Positions 30,774 through 43,110 of a stretch of 60,000 nucleotides of DNA are shown here, piece by piece. Position 1 is the stretch's first letter, and each line of letters opens with the position of its first letter. The position numbers and the translations under genes are program-made. The notes beneath the pieces are model-generated. The model ran no database searches, had not been told where the DNA came from, and was given only the letters and a program-made list of their open reading frames with translations. This stretch comes from Cristatella mucedo (Eukaryota; Bryozoa; Phylactolaemata; Cristatellidae): the NCBI GenBank assembly GCA_009760855.2, contig WPIO01000104.1:697501-757500 (forward strand), written 5' to 3'.

Positions 30774-33700
30774 TTATTCTATAGTGACCATAGCTGAGTG
30801 AATGCACTCTACAGTCCAGCCAGATCTTTTTGAGTCAAAGGCTGACAGTGCTACTTTCTCTAACTTATCAGTGAATAATTCGTGCTTAATTAGTGATATC
30901 TTAGGAAACTTTCTAATATGTCTTTCTTTAAACCCATCAATCGATTTTTCCTTAAAGATTGATATACTATCAGTTAAAAAACTAACAAATGTGTAATGAC
31001 CCATTGTTTTACTTAAAACTGCTTTTGTAACTCCTTTTGCTGCAGCCTTTCTATCTGCATTAACAATGCTAACAGAGTACAGTTCTGGTCTTAAAGTGCA
31101 TACTTCAGCAATTACTTTTCTTTCTGTTTCATCTTTCAACTTTCCGATTGTATCAACATCAAACCATTCAGGCAAATCTTTCATATCATCATATAAGTTA
31201 GGTGTTTAAATTTCCATAATTAACGAATCTGTATCTGTATAGATTAATTTAACTTTTTTGACTCATACTTTGGTTTTGTGGCATCATAATACGAATTTTG
31301 CATATGTAATTTAGATGGGTCAGGAATTAAACTAACAATAAATAGTAATTTATTTAATTTTGTCTTTGGCTGATTCATCTAAAAAATGTTGTTATTGTTT
31401 CACCAAAATCTCTAAAATTGACCATTCTTGGGTACCGTATTTTTGTAATTAAATTTCTTGCTTCCTATCTCATCAATAACAGTAATCAAGTAAGTCTTTT
31501 TTACTCTTTTTACTTACTTACTTGACTTACGTTTACTTACTCTTTTTTATACATATATATATATATCTTTTTTATTTTTAATAATTACTCTTTTATCATC
31601 GTACTCACACGTTTTACCATATAGCGCATTCATCATCAACTTCCAAAGATTTCTCAAGAATTTCTTATTTAAGTTTGCTGCTTTTATGTCAGCACACATT
31701 TGGATGAATGGTTGCAACCATCTGGATTACTTAGATCTATAAAAAATGTTTTACTACTGCTCTCATTCCATGCGTCAAACAAAATTTTAGAAACCTATAG
31801 TGAATTAGATAATCTTTCTTTGGTGAAAAATCATTTATCAACTTTGGTATATTACGAGCACCTACTTTGAACTTATTTTGACAATTAGAAAACTCACTAC
31901 AGTAAACAATTCTATTAGACGTGCATAATATATATTCATTGTGTAAGTCATGATAGTACTATTTTGTTTCAGGATCATATTCAATGTCCACACTAAAGAA
32001 AGCTCCGCCTTCACCATCATCAGGTAAAGACAACATTTCTCCTTATTCCACCCATCAATTGAACATTCTTCAATTCCTTCTTGAGGAAGAGGTTCCATCA
32101 TTGCAGTTGGGTATAAACTAGTAGCATTTTGATAAGTAATCCATGTTGTTGGTTTAGTTTTATCATATCCTAGAACAGATGGGTTATCTGCTTTAACCAA
32201 TCTGCTATTAACTAGACAAATACCACAACGGATTGATTTTTAAACATGTCATAAACACTTCTATCTGTCAATAAATTCAATTCTTACTCCTGAAAACCAA
32301 AATACAGCACTCCATGAGAAAGTCGGTGTTGCAACACAATTTACAGGATCTAGTTTTAATTTACTTATTAAACCATTTCTAAAACTTTCAAAACAATCTG
32401 CTAATAACAACACATCAGTAATTAAGTATAAATTGTGATGATAAAGAAAATTTTTAGTCAAATTCTTTCCAAACATTATTTGCTTTTTCAAAATCTTCAT
32501 CAGATATTCTTTTGATATAAACATTGGAATACAAAATATATTCCTTTCTTGGTAAAGTATCATACTAAGGATACTCACTTTTAACAGCAATTAGATCAAG
32601 ATTTTTCCTTTATATAATTGACTTAAAACATTATTTGAAATAGGAAAGCAATCAATTGTTTTACCCATTGTTGAAGCAATAGAATCTAATGACCCAATCA
32701 TAAATTGCACACTATCTTAGAAAACCAAATCCCCAACCTTAAGCATCATATACTTTTCCAAATTATTAGCTATTGGCTCTGCTTCAATACTAAAACGTTC
32801 TCATGCCTTCACAATGATATGTCAATCATATCCTTTGAAGTTATGAAGCAAAACAGGTAGCTTCCATTTTCTAAAATCAATACTTATATCAATCAAGACT
32901 TAAAATTGCATAAGTGATGTGCGGCGCCTCTATATTTATTGGTTAAGTGACAGTGATCGTATACTTTTCTTAATTCATTATTCCTTTGATCAAATGTTCC
33001 TTTACACATCCAACAGAAGATAACATCATTATGTGTTTTTATTTCATCGCCAGTTAAATCGATCATTCTACGATCTAAGTTGTTCTCAACTAAATGTGAT
33101 TAATACAAATTGAATATGTCAAAAATTCTTTTTAAGAAATTATTAACACAGTCGAGACCAACATTTAAAAATATATCAACAACATGTCCATTCCAATCAA
33201 CAATAATATATGCAGCTGAGCAAGGAGTGTGTGTTGAAAATGATCTTTCTGTTCTCCTTGTTGTACTAAGCACTCAAAGTCTGTATGACAAACATAAGGA
33301 CTTGTATTAAGATGTTTGAATGAATTAAATGACATACATTTATAATGCTCATCTGGCATTACATGTATAGTTGTTCCAGAATTTATACTATCACATAATT
33401 CTAAGTGTTGATCTGATTGAGTTTTATCAAAAAATTTATTTTAACATCGATGACTGTAACACTGTTTTCCACCAGAACTAGATTGTCTACATAAACCCTT
33501 AAAGTTATTAATCAAAAGATAATTTTCAATATCTCCACTGTTTATTAGAAGTAAGTTGATGTGTCTGTTTGGAATTTCACCAATCTTCTTCCCAACTCTT
33601 AATGGTGAAACTCAAGACTCTTTATACTCACATGAATAAAAGTTTATATTCACAGCCTTCTCTAATTTTGGAGTATATTTAACTTTCATTGGCCATTCAA

Positions 33701-34190
33701 TCTCATTAATCAAATTTGGATATTGTTGATTTAATATTTTTCTTAAGTCAATAATCTCTCATTTGTTCCTGTCTACTGGATTCAATGCTCTTAGAACACA
33801 CCATAATGCACAAAACTCATCATCAAAGTTTTTCAAGTTAGTGACACACTTTTTCTTAACAAGATAATCTGGTGTTTCAACAAATGAACCTCCACCTATT
33901 GGAATAATTTAAGAAATAACAATAGAAAACGAATGAAAACCAATAGATAACCAACCAGAACCAACACCCCTCTCAATTAACATCTCAGAATTTGTACCAG
34001 GTGAAAGCATTATTTTATCATAAATCACATCTACCGACTCGCTATCCATAGTTAACAATGATTTAGATTGAAAACCTCTTTTTTCTACTTCACCAGTATC
34101 AAACATTTTCATATCAAATGAGACCTTAAAGATGATCTCTAATTAATGACCATATTTTCCTATAAGTAACTCTTTTGTTTGATATCTAAG
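30774..34190 (-). pseudogene. Protein-primed family B DNA polymerase, element B
   Basis: Broken into many frames but readable in order: FCALWCVLRALNP near the N-terminus (about 33800), HTDFECLVQQ of the 3'-5' exonuclease (about 33300), a DVLLLADCFESFR segment (about 32400), YTDTDSLIME motif C (about 31240), and the C-terminal KVALSAFDSKR (about 30840). These are the landmarks of the polymerase that replicates linear Maverick/adenovirus-like genomes from a terminal protein. At least ten stops or frameshifts. It precedes the acidic-protein gene as in element C. Confidence 0.8.
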
Positions 34191-34198
34191 AGATTCTC

Positions 34199-34507
34199 TT
34201 AAAATTTCAAAGTCACAAACCATTTTTTAGTATTATATGAGAAGAATAAAGTGTTTCCAACTGCTGAAACGATTGGGTTAGTAAATCCTACTTTATTTAG
34301 TCTTCCAATTTTTCCAACATACATAGTTGAAGATTGATCAAACTCAATACTCATTAATCTTTCTGCTTCATTTTCAGAAATTAGTTTTTCCCTTTTAGTT
34401 CTTTTAATTTTTCTATCATATTTGTTTAATGGTAAATCAAAATCCACAATCATTAACCTTCTTGTCTCAGGTGCGAAAGAGTTTGCTTGTCCGACTGGAA
34501 AAACCAT
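34199..34507 (-). CDS. Terminal ORF next to right repeat of element B, unknown
   Basis: 102 codons, ATG at 34507 preceded by TATATAGCAAA. Starts MVFPVGQANSFAPETRRLMI, with a basic KYDRKIKRTKREK segment and an aromatic C-terminus. No domain recognised. It occupies the same place as 38759-39194 in element C (between terminal repeat and polymerase), but I see no clear similarity. It may be the remaining N-terminal part of a longer gene, since related open sequence continues to about 34140 in other frames. Confidence 0.4.
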   Translation of the reverse strand: MVFPVGQANSFAPETRRLMIVDFDLPLNKYDRKIKRTKREKLISENEAERLMSIEFDQSSTMYVGKIGRLNKVGFTNPIVSAVGNTLFFSYNTKKWFVTLKF

Positions 34508-34579
34508 TTTGCTATATAAGGTAATATTATTTTGTTTAAATAGAATTATATTTCAGTTGAAAAGATTATCAATATTAAT

Positions 34580-34831
34580 TATGTTTTTTGCATTTTTTTG
34601 CTATAATATATAAAGATTTTTAAAACAGATATCCTAGTAATGATGTGTTTTTTTCTTTTTACAATGTTTTTATTTTGAGATGAGTACTTTTCTCCTTTAA
34701 CGATGTTTTTAGTGTTGAGATGAGTCCGAGTTTTAACGAGGACGAATCGAAAAAATAAAAGTGTATAAAAGGGGAAAAGATACGAGTCAAGAAAATAAAA
34801 TTGTCGTAAAGGTAAAAAACACATAATCAAG
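34580..34831 (-). repeat. Right terminal inverted repeat of element B
   Basis: Reverse complement of 1845-2090 and 20476-20720. Its outer end is tgattatgtgtttttt (minus strand) and it is internally palindromic from about 34639 to 34829. The following bases AGCCACGA repeat the left flank of element A. Confidence 0.85.
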
Positions 34832-34839
34832 CCACGACA

Positions 34840-35338
<499 letters not shown>

Positions 35339-35440
35339 AGACAGACAGGAGGAGAAAGGAGAGGAGATAGAAGAGCAACATTTTTTTCTAGGCTTTTGTG
35401 CAAGCGAAGATCATGATTTGAAAGTTCTGGTCTAGTCAGG

Positions 35441-35735
35441 AGATGTGGTTCAGGTCCTATCTCAGTCGGAGACTCCGGAGTATTGACGTGAATGGACAAA
35501 GATCATCTGAAGTACCTTTGAAATATGGAGTACCTCAGGGCTCCGTGCTAGGTCCGGTTCTTTTCACGGTTTGTACTCTCCCTCTTGCTGATGTGATTGT
35601 CAAGCACAATCTAGGCTTTCACTTCTATGCGGATGACACTCAGTTGTACCTTTGCTTTGATCCCTCCCAGCCTTCGAGCACCTCAAATTCTCTCAACTCA
35701 CTTGCTGCATGCATTGATGACATCCGCACATGGAT
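35441..35735 (+). mobile_element. L2-type RT fragment (catalytic region)
   Basis: A short open piece with GVPQGSVLGPVLF and FYADDTQLYLC, the RT palm motifs, truncated on both sides and followed by unrelated DNA. Same family as 28050-29333. Confidence 0.8.
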
Positions 35736-36074
35736 ATCACAATGGAGTCCAGGGTCAAGCTTCTGCCTGCTGCTCTGGCTCCTCCACTGTTACGTAAGTG
35801 AGGCTGTAGGATTGTCGATCAGTTTAGGCGGTTGGTCGGCTACCATCAGCTAGATCAACATACCAAGCTTTCTGTGAGGAAATGGCCCTATGGCCCTTTC
35901 CGCGACTCTTCCGAAGCAAAAATTGGCTCAAAACTCAATGCAGCGAGGACTTCGCCCTTGAGTAGCGTTGGGAATCTTCAGATCAAGCTTGACTCTTCAC
36001 CGAGCAGGAGCAATGCGGATAGATAGACTACCAGGTTTTAGGCAAATGCCGGGCGATGGAGCCGACTGTGGCTC
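35736..36074. other. No feature seen
   Basis: Mixed sequence between two LINE fragments. Overlapping short open frames run through it without recognisable domain. Confidence 0.35.
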
Positions 36075-36312
36075 ATCCTTTCCAGCAGTCCTGAGCTGCT
36101 ACTTGCATGCTACTCACTACCTCAACTGCTCTCCTGACTCTGCTATGCTTCCCACTTTCTCTTTGCTGCGTGAGATGAAGTCTTTTGGCTACCGAATGCG
36201 TACCGAAAGCCGCTTAGGCTGTGAGTACGCTATACAAAACTCTCCTGCCTATTACCCTCGTAGCCTTCATGGCTTTGAGGAGTTACAGACGGAGGTACGT
36301 TAGGTTACATTA
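36075..36312 (+). mobile_element. L2 (second family) 3' UTR fragment
   Basis: Shares tgctactcactacctcaact, cgtaccgaaagccgcttagg and gctatacaaaactctcctgc with 27830-28000 and 37640-37800, ending in a short (A)TTAC-like tail. Confidence 0.75.
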
Positions 36313-37149
36313 GCGGAACGAGTGATTGAACAATCTACTTCCTAAAGACTAGGTAGAAACATATTGCTTGCACAACCTAGAAACTGGGTAGAAGCGTCTG
36401 GGCTCCACGGCCCAGAAACTCGTACGTCTCACCTCTTCCTCCTGGAGACTGTGCAAAATTGTCTTGCTCACGTAGTCCCCATCCCATGCATCAGCTTACC
36501 CAGCTCGATTGAGTTCAGCTGCTGCTGCCAGCTGATAATCTTGGAGGCCGCGTGACCGGATGGCAGTGCTCGAAAAAACAGAAGGGCTGAAGAGTGAGTG
36601 GCAAACAAATAAAATACATCGACGCCAGTCTATGGTTGACATCTTTTTTGTGATTTATTGCGCAATAAGTACAAATCGTCGGTAAAAAAGATGCCGCAAT
36701 ACCCAAGTCTGTGTAACAATGTTGTGCGTTGCTGGGAGCTAGAAAAGATTCTGCCGGAAATGCCGTGGCACAGAAGCTGCAGCTGCAGCTGCTTGCAGGC
36801 TCTCATCAATCGGCTCCTACAAAGGAGCGCCCCTCACTAGCTCACCAGAGATCAGCTGATCTCTGGCGGCTGTTTGATATCGCGAACAAGCGTGCACACG
36901 CCCAATCTTTATGGCTCCGGGCCGCGGCCGCTGCTCAGCTTGAGTGCCGCAGCCGCTTCAGCAGCGGATGCTTGCAGTGGCAGCTAGGCCGCCTGCTGCT
37001 GCTGCTGCAGCGGTAGCTCCGGGCGACGTGGCGCAGCAGCAGCTGCTGCCGGCGGCTGACGGACGAGCTCCTCGAATCGCTGCCGAAGGTTTTGCGAAGG
37101 GCAAGCCGATCGGCCGTCACGGTGGGCTTCTGGGCTCGGAAGGCTGCCA
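36313..37149. other. Host DNA, GC-rich in second half, no supported gene
   Basis: No domain in any frame. 36740-37130 is GC-rich with GCAGCAGC-type tracts that give false frames. A perfect 22-bp palindrome lies at 36845-36866. Confidence 0.35.
36845..36866 (+). repeat. Perfect 22-bp palindrome
   Basis: CCAGAGATCAG followed directly by its complement CTGATCTCTGG, no spacer. Possible cruciform or dimeric protein site; no gene context. Confidence 0.8.
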
Positions 37150-37800
37150 GCTGTCTCCCACAGTGGTTTGTAAAAAATTTAACTAGCTCTTTAGTTCTGT
37201 CTCGGCTTGATTATTGTAATTCCCCTTTAGCTGGGCTACCAAAGAAAGCTATTATGCCACTACAGCGGACTATGAATATGGCTGCAAGGCTGGTCTTCAA
37301 GTCCCAGCGGTTTGAGCACGTGTCACCTTTGCTGAAAGAGCTAGGATAGTTGCCGGTTGAGCAAAGGATACAGAGCAAAGTTCTTACGCTGACCCACAAG
37401 GCCCGCCACGGCTTGGCTCCTTCGTACCTAGCAGAACTGCTGCATCAGTTTCAGCCTGTTCGCGCCCCCAGGTCCTGTGTGGACAATAAATTAGCTGTCC
37501 CATTCCTCCGCTTAAAGACAGTTGGTGACAGAAGCTTTAGCTCTGCGTGTCCTAGACTGTGGAACTCGCTTCCATAATTCTTACGCAACGACATCTACTC
37601 TCCAACTGCCGACTATGGCACATCTTTTCAGCGGTCCTGAACTGCTACTTCTATGCTACTCACTACCTCAACTGCTCTATTAACTCTGCTATGCTTCCCA
37701 CTTTCTCTTTGTTGCGTGAGACGAAGTCTGTTGGCTACCGAATGCGTACCGAAAGCCGCTTAGGCTATGAGTGCGCTATACAAAACTCTCCTGCGTAACA
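37150..37800 (+). mobile_element. L2 (second family) RT C-terminus and 3' UTR
   Basis: Encodes VLSRLDYCNSPLAGLPKKAI, NMAARLVFKSQRFEHVSPLL, PVEQRIQSKVLTLTHKARHG and RSFSSACPRLWNSLP in two frames, then the 3' UTR as at 27830-28000. Lacks the pentanucleotide tail. Confidence 0.85.
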
Positions 37801-38556
37801 CCTCGTCGTGCGGTATGGCGTCTCAGCCACCCTCGGCACCCTCTGACGGCGAAGTGACCGGCAACGACTGCTGCGACGATCAAGAGGGGCGTACACGTGC
37901 AGCGAGCCCGCAAGCCTGCGACAGCCGAGAATGGCAACAGAAGCCGCAGCAGAATTCAATCCAATCGAATTCGCATTCAAATGCAGAACAAATGAGTTCA
38001 TAGCTTCGTTTTATCTGTCAAGTCAAGGCCGATGAGCAGTGTGTGTGGCATGGCAGTGCAGCGAGCAACCCACATTCATGTCTGGACCAGGGGGCTGTCA
38101 CGCTCATCGCACTCCCAACTGCGATCATCAATGGTTACCATCAACGGCACACCATTTTTTCGTCTGTTTCTCAGCTGCGTCAGCACAGCACTTCCTCAAT
38201 TTCCCACATCAGGAGTCATGCGTGAGGCGGCAGCTAAATCTTGACCGTGGCAAGCCGCGCCCCACTGTGCCATTCCATCTGCCTCATCGAGAGACGCTCC
38301 TCGGAAGCCTCGCTCGCGTGGCGCCTCGCTCGCAAAACAGCCCGGCCGGCAAAGAGCCGAGCAGCAAGAGGCGCGTGCGTCGGTGGCCCGCTCTGTCGCG
38401 GTGCGCGTCGCTCGGAGAGCGTCGCCTCCGAGCAGACCACTCACCGAGCAGCGGCTTTCGCAGCAGACGCCAGTGGCAGCTCTGAAAGACCGATGGTCTT
38501 CACAGCCTGCAACGACGAAGTTGACGAGTAGCGGCGCTGCGGCGGGCGTCTTGCGA
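37801..38556. other. GC-rich host DNA left of element C
   Basis: CpG-rich, promoter-like sequence. An ATG at 37815 opens 62 codons (MASQPPSAPSDGEVTGNDCC...) with low-complexity Ser/Gln composition; it could be a first coding exon but nothing supports it further. Overlapping frames at 38039-38531 are not matched by any domain. The insertion point of element C is at its right edge. Confidence 0.3.
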
Positions 38557-38561
38557 CAGCT

Positions 38562-38760
38562 AGTAGTTTGTGATTTTTCCCTTTGGCAGCCTCACCCTCG
38601 AAATAGAACAGTTTTTCTCTCGATCTCGTTCAAAAATGTTCTATTCGAGTGTGTGTCTACCAAATGGAAAAACCCCAGACTACTCAACAAATTTGACTTA
38701 ACTGTATACTATAGTAAATATTATTTAATTTAAATAAATTTTCTTTTCTTAATATAAATG
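38562..38760 (+). repeat. Left terminal inverted repeat of element C with terminal palindrome
   Basis: Matches the reverse complement of 59423-59634. 38562-38684 is an imperfect palindrome: outer arm AGTAGTTTGTGATTTTTCCC, inner arm ending GGAAAAACCCCAGACTACT. Within it cctcgaaatagaacagtttt pairs with aaaaatgttctattcgag around a short loop at about 38617-38630. The inner part (38685-38760) is AT-rich and ends in aatataa right before an ATG. Confidence 0.88.
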
Positions 38761-39194
38761 TCTGAAAAAAATCAATTTTCACGGCGCGAGGGTGAATCGT
38801 TTAATGAACATGCAAAAAGGTTAGTATCTTCTTATGAATTAAAGTTTGGTGTTAAACCTTCTTTTAACAAGAAGTATGGTAATCTTCTCGCATAGTTCAT
38901 TATCCAGTTTCTGCAAATGATATAAAATCATTAATTGAAAATCTATTATCTTATAAAGTAATAACTCCTAAAAAGAGAGAAGTAGATAGTTTGTTTAGTT
39001 AAAAACTTCTTCGTAAGATTGAAACCAGCGGTTGGTTTTTAGGGAGAAAAACTGCTAATGGTAACGAGATAGATTATGAATATGAAGGTTTTAAATTAGA
39101 AGATTCAGATATTATTATATTTAAAGAAAATTGTACTCCAGGATTAATAGATGTTATGAATAGTATTTCTTCTAGTATAAATAATGTAAGATGA
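38759..39194 (+). pseudogene. Unknown ORF next to left repeat of element C
   Basis: Starts MSEKNQFSRREGESFNEHAK and continues FGVKPSFNKKYGNLLA, then a frameshift, then VHYPVSANDIKSLIENLL, one TAA, and KIETSGWFLGRKTANGNEID to NSISSSINNVR (TGA overlapping the next ATG). About 145 codons. No family recognised; mixed charged, probably globular. The start lies just inside the terminal repeat, mirrored by the Cys-rich ORF at the other end. Confidence 0.45.
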
Positions 39195-42100
39195 GTCTCA
39201 TTATCCATATTAAATTAGAGAATGCAAAGAATGAAACTATTTTTGCAGTATTGAATGGTTCTTCACCAGCAATTTTGAATAGGGTTTCTCATTTCAAATC
39301 AACTATTGAAAAACATTTCAGTGTAATGAATAAGACTCTTGATGATTGGAATGAGGATGGTTCTTTTGTAGAGTTGTAAGAATTGTTAGTGCTTATGCAA
39401 AGTTTACAAGATATACTCCTCAAATTGGTGGTTCTTATATTCCTCTCCCTGAAAAATTAAGAAATAAGAGGTGCATCATAAACATGAAGAATACTGAAGA
39501 TAATTATTGCGCATTATGATGTGTTTTAAGAGCATTGCATCCAACTATAATTCATAAAGAAGCAACTCATAAATTAAGAGTTATATTACATGAAAAGTAT
39601 TCAGATATGTTACATTTAATAAAACCACTATTTACAACAAATGATGAAGATGATCCAAGGAGTCAATTTAGTATTAATAACAGCGTTCCAATTAGATTTG
39701 AGGATATTCCAAAACTTTCTAAACTATTTAATATTACTATAAATGTTTATGAATATACTCATTCTTTATTTCCATTAATTGTTAACTCTGAAGGAAAGTG
39801 AGAATCGTGTAGATCTCCTTTTATATAGTGATCAAAGAAAATCTTATTATGTTCTTATTCCAAATTTTAATTATCTATGTCGAACTAGTAAAGATGTTGG
39901 AAGGACTTGGTTATTTTGTAAGAGATGTCTTTCAAGGTTTTATGAACAAGAAAAATTAGATGCTCATATTACTGATTGTAATTCAGAACATTGTGGAACA
40001 TCTAAAGTGAAGATGCCACATACAAATAGTAATAAAGATGGAACAGGTGATCTAGTTATGCTTAGAGATTTTAATAAAATGATTAAGTCACCATTTGTTG
40101 CATATGCTGACTTTGAATGTTTGTTAGGTTCAATTGATAATCCAGAAGAAGCAATCAAAGGATCATTTAATCAACATAAACCTTGTTCAGGTGCATATGT
40201 AATTTTAAATCATGAAGGTAAATCGTATCACAATATACTCAAACTTTTGGAAGTGATTGTGTGGATAAATTCATTATTTCATTAAAAGAAGACTTCAAAA
40301 AGAATAAAGAGGATCTTAAGAAAGTGCTTAAAAGATATAAAATGTATGATAAATCATCTATGACAGAAGAAGAGAAAAAAAGAATATGATAATGCAGATG
40401 CTTGTTGGATATGTGGTAAATTCTTAGATAAAAGTGAACAGGTATTAGATCACTGTCATTGAACTGGTAAATACAGAGGAGCAGCTCACGGTCCTTGTAA
40501 CTCAAAATTAAAGATATCAATAAATTCACTCAGATTCCTGTTTATATTCACAATATTAGAGGATATGACATTTAATTGTTAGTGCTCTATATTGTGATAA
40601 TAATTGTAATTGCTAATAATAAAGAAAGATTTTTAACTATAGATTTCGGTGATATATGTTTCAGAGATTCTTATCAATTTTTGCAAAGTTCTCTACCTAA
40701 TCTAATGAAGAACTTATCAAAGGCTGAGGATAAATTTACCACAATAAGACAACACTTTAATGAGTTTGAAGGAAAAATATATGATAATAAAAAGTTAGCA
40801 TTACTTACTAGAAAGGGTGTTTATTCATATGAGTACATGGATTCTTTTGCAAGATTTCAAGAAACAAGTTTACCACCAATTGAAAAGTTTTATTCTAGTC
40901 TTAGGGGAGATATCTCACAAGAAGATTATGAGCATGCAAATAAAGTATGGAATGCATTTGAAATAAAAAATCTTAAAGACTATCATGATTTATATCTAAA
41001 GATTGATGTTTTAGGTTTGGCAGATGTTTTTGAGAGGTTTCATGATCTGATTATTAAGCATTATGAAATAGATCCTGCAAAGTTCCTAACAACTCCACAG
41101 TTAACTTGGACTGCAGGTTTAAAACATACGAGTGTTGTTCTTGAATTACTAACAGATCCAGATATGTATTTATTCTTTCAAAAAGGAATACGTGGTGGAA
41201 TGACACAAGTTTCAAAACGAATGGCTAAAGCAAATAATCCTAGATGTATTGATTTTGATCCTAAGAAATTAACTTAATATATTTTATACTTTGATGCAAC
41301 AAATCTTTATGGATGGGCACTGAAACAGAATTTACCAACTGGTGGTTTTAATTTCTTAACAAAAAAAAGTAAAATTATGGAATGAGAATAAAGATGATAT
41401 AATTAAAAAATTTAAAACAACATAAAACAAAGGTTATGTTCTTGAAGTTGATATGCATTGTCCAAAAGAAAAGCATGATTATTTCTCTGATTATCCTTTA
41501 CTTCCAGAGAACAAGAGAATAACCAAAGACAAATATTCTAAATATCAAACAAGATTTAATAGAAGTAGTGATCCAGTAGAAAAGCTAGTACTAGATTTAG
41601 AACCAAAAGAAAAATATGTTATTCATTATCTTAATCTAAAGAATTGTATTGAATTAGGTTATGAGTTAACAAAAATACATAGGGTCTTAGAGTTTGATCA
41701 GTCTAATTGGTTAGAAGAATATATTGATAACAATACTAAGCTTAGGAATAATGCAAAGAATGATTTCTAAAAGGACTTCTTTAAGTTATTAAATAATGCA
41801 TTCTTTGGTAAGACAATGGAAAATGTTCGTGGAAGGAAAAGCATTGAATTGTTAAATGGAGAATTGAGTGATGATTTAGTTAGAATGAATAAGATTTATA
41901 GGAGTCCTAGGTTTGTTGATAGGAAGATGTTATCTAATAACATTGTTTGTATAGAAAGTAATAAGGAAACAGTAACACTAAATAAACCTATTTATGTTGG
42001 ATTCTTTATTCTTGATTTTTCAAAGATGTTAATGCAAAAGTTCTAATATCTAACAATGAAGAGAAGATATGACTCAAAAATAAACTTGTTATATACTGAT

Positions 42101-42775
42101 ACTGATTCACTTGTTATGGAGGTTTGTACAGAAGATGTTTATAAAGACTTTATTGAATATCCAGAACCGGTAGATCTAAATACTTTTCCCGATGATTATC
42201 CATTTTGGCGAGATGAGAACGCAAAAAGTATTATAAAAAGTAATAACAAGATCGTTGGGAAGTTTAAAGATGAGATAACAGATAAAATTAAAACAGCCAT
42301 ATTAAATGAATGTGTCTTCTTAAGACCAAAGCTTTACTCTTGTAATGTTTGTCTTGATGATATTAAAGTTGATAAGGAAGGGAAACAAATAGGAAGTACT
42401 AGGATTGTATGTGAAATGAATGAAAGATATACCCAAGAAGGGAAGCAGATAAGACAATCTAAAAAAGCAAAGGGAGTAAATAAAACTGTAGTTGATAAGA
42501 GTTTAAAACATTCAGACTTCAAGTAATGTCTTAGTACTAAAGCAGATAAGTCTTGTGAGAAATCATTGATTAGAAGTGATAAACATATAGTGTATACTGT
42601 GAGACAAAACAAAGTTGCACAATCAGCATTCGAATCAAAACGTTACTGGTTAGACTGTGGTTGTTGTTGTTATGCATACGGTCATTACAAGATTGCAGAA
42701 GCATTAAGCAATGGTACAAATCCAGGTCACTGTAAAACTTGTAGTATTAGTATAGATGCCGAAAAGAAAGATTGA
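39191..42775 (+). pseudogene. Protein-primed family B DNA polymerase, element C
   Basis: About 1190 codons in several frames. Order of landmarks: CVLRALHP (39523), a Cys-rich WLFCKRCLSRF region, YADFECLL of the exonuclease (40100), a CWICGKFLDKSEQV zinc-like insert with GKYRGAAHGPCN (40410-40500), FSDY... region, IRGGMTQVSKRMAKANN (41190), DATNLYGWAL motif A (41290), KLLNNAFFGKTMENVR motif B (41790), YTDTDSL motif C (42096), and the C-terminal KVAQSAFESKRYWLD (42610). Damage: stops at 39518 and 40459 (TGA where Trp is expected), four or more TAA, and frameshifts near 39380, 39790, 40260 and 41365. Replicates linear genomes from a terminal protein in this virus group. Confidence 0.85.
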
Positions 42776-42796
42776 AAATACTAAACCATTACCAGT
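42758..42796 (+). pseudogene. 5' stub of basic-start protein, cut by an L2
   Basis: ATG at 42758, overlapping the polymerase 3' end, reads MPKRKIENTKPLP before an L2 3' UTR begins. The PKRK start and LP correspond to the element B gene at 30724 (MPKRKHEEYTLP). The rest of the gene, if related to the acidic frame 43111-43389, lies beyond the insertion. Confidence 0.5.
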
Positions 42797-42985
42797 AATA
42801 ATAATAATAATAATAGTAATGTACTTGATAAAGCGCCCTCAGAGAACTTAATCTCTTTCTAGGCGCTTTACATTTGCTGCAAGGGGAAATGCAATTAAAT
42901 GGTAAGTAAAATCATGCTTGAAAAACAAACAAAATGAATAACATAGTTAGGGGTGACATGCACAGGGTCAGCATGCAAGAGAGTT
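42797..42985 (-). mobile_element. L2-type LINE 3' UTR, minus strand
   Basis: Inverted copy of the 3' UTR (aagcgccctcagagaactta, catgcacagggtcagcatgc) with its ATT tail toward 42800. It interrupts the gene starting at 42758. Confidence 0.85.
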
Positions 42986-43110
42986 AGATTTTCAGATTAA
43001 AAGAAAAATGAAGATGATAAAAACTAGTTGATACGCAAGAAGAAGTAGAGCTATACAAGTCGATGGAGAAATTAAATATATATTAACAAAATTATTTTTA
43101 CTATTATTGG

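Larger units (their letters stand above)
20476..34831 (-). mobile_element. Element B: integrated Maverick/Polinton-type virus with both termini
   Basis: About 14.4 kb bounded by inverted terminal repeats (20476-20720 and 34580-34831). The left flank is AGCCATGA (20470-20477) and the right flank AGCCACGA (34830-34837), an almost perfect direct repeat. It carries integrase, fibre, YqaJ nuclease, capsid genes, small early proteins and polymerase B. An internal deletion at about 25786 removed the block that in element C holds the ATPase, protease and phospholipase. L2 elements and a SINE have inserted into its genes. All large genes are broken. Confidence 0.88.

Noticed and set aside
37815-38003. 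Host gene first exon starting MASQPPSAPSDGE
   Set aside because: Low-complexity composition, no splice partner or domain found; kept only as a remark.
39191-42775. Reassigned genetic code: TGA at Trp positions and several TAA in the polymerase
   Set aside because: TAA and TGA also end intact genes normally (44834, 50828, 58072). Element B has TGG at one of the TGA sites, and TAA corresponds to different residues in homologs (Leu at AAKF-stop-EMK). Frameshifts occur too. Decay explains it.
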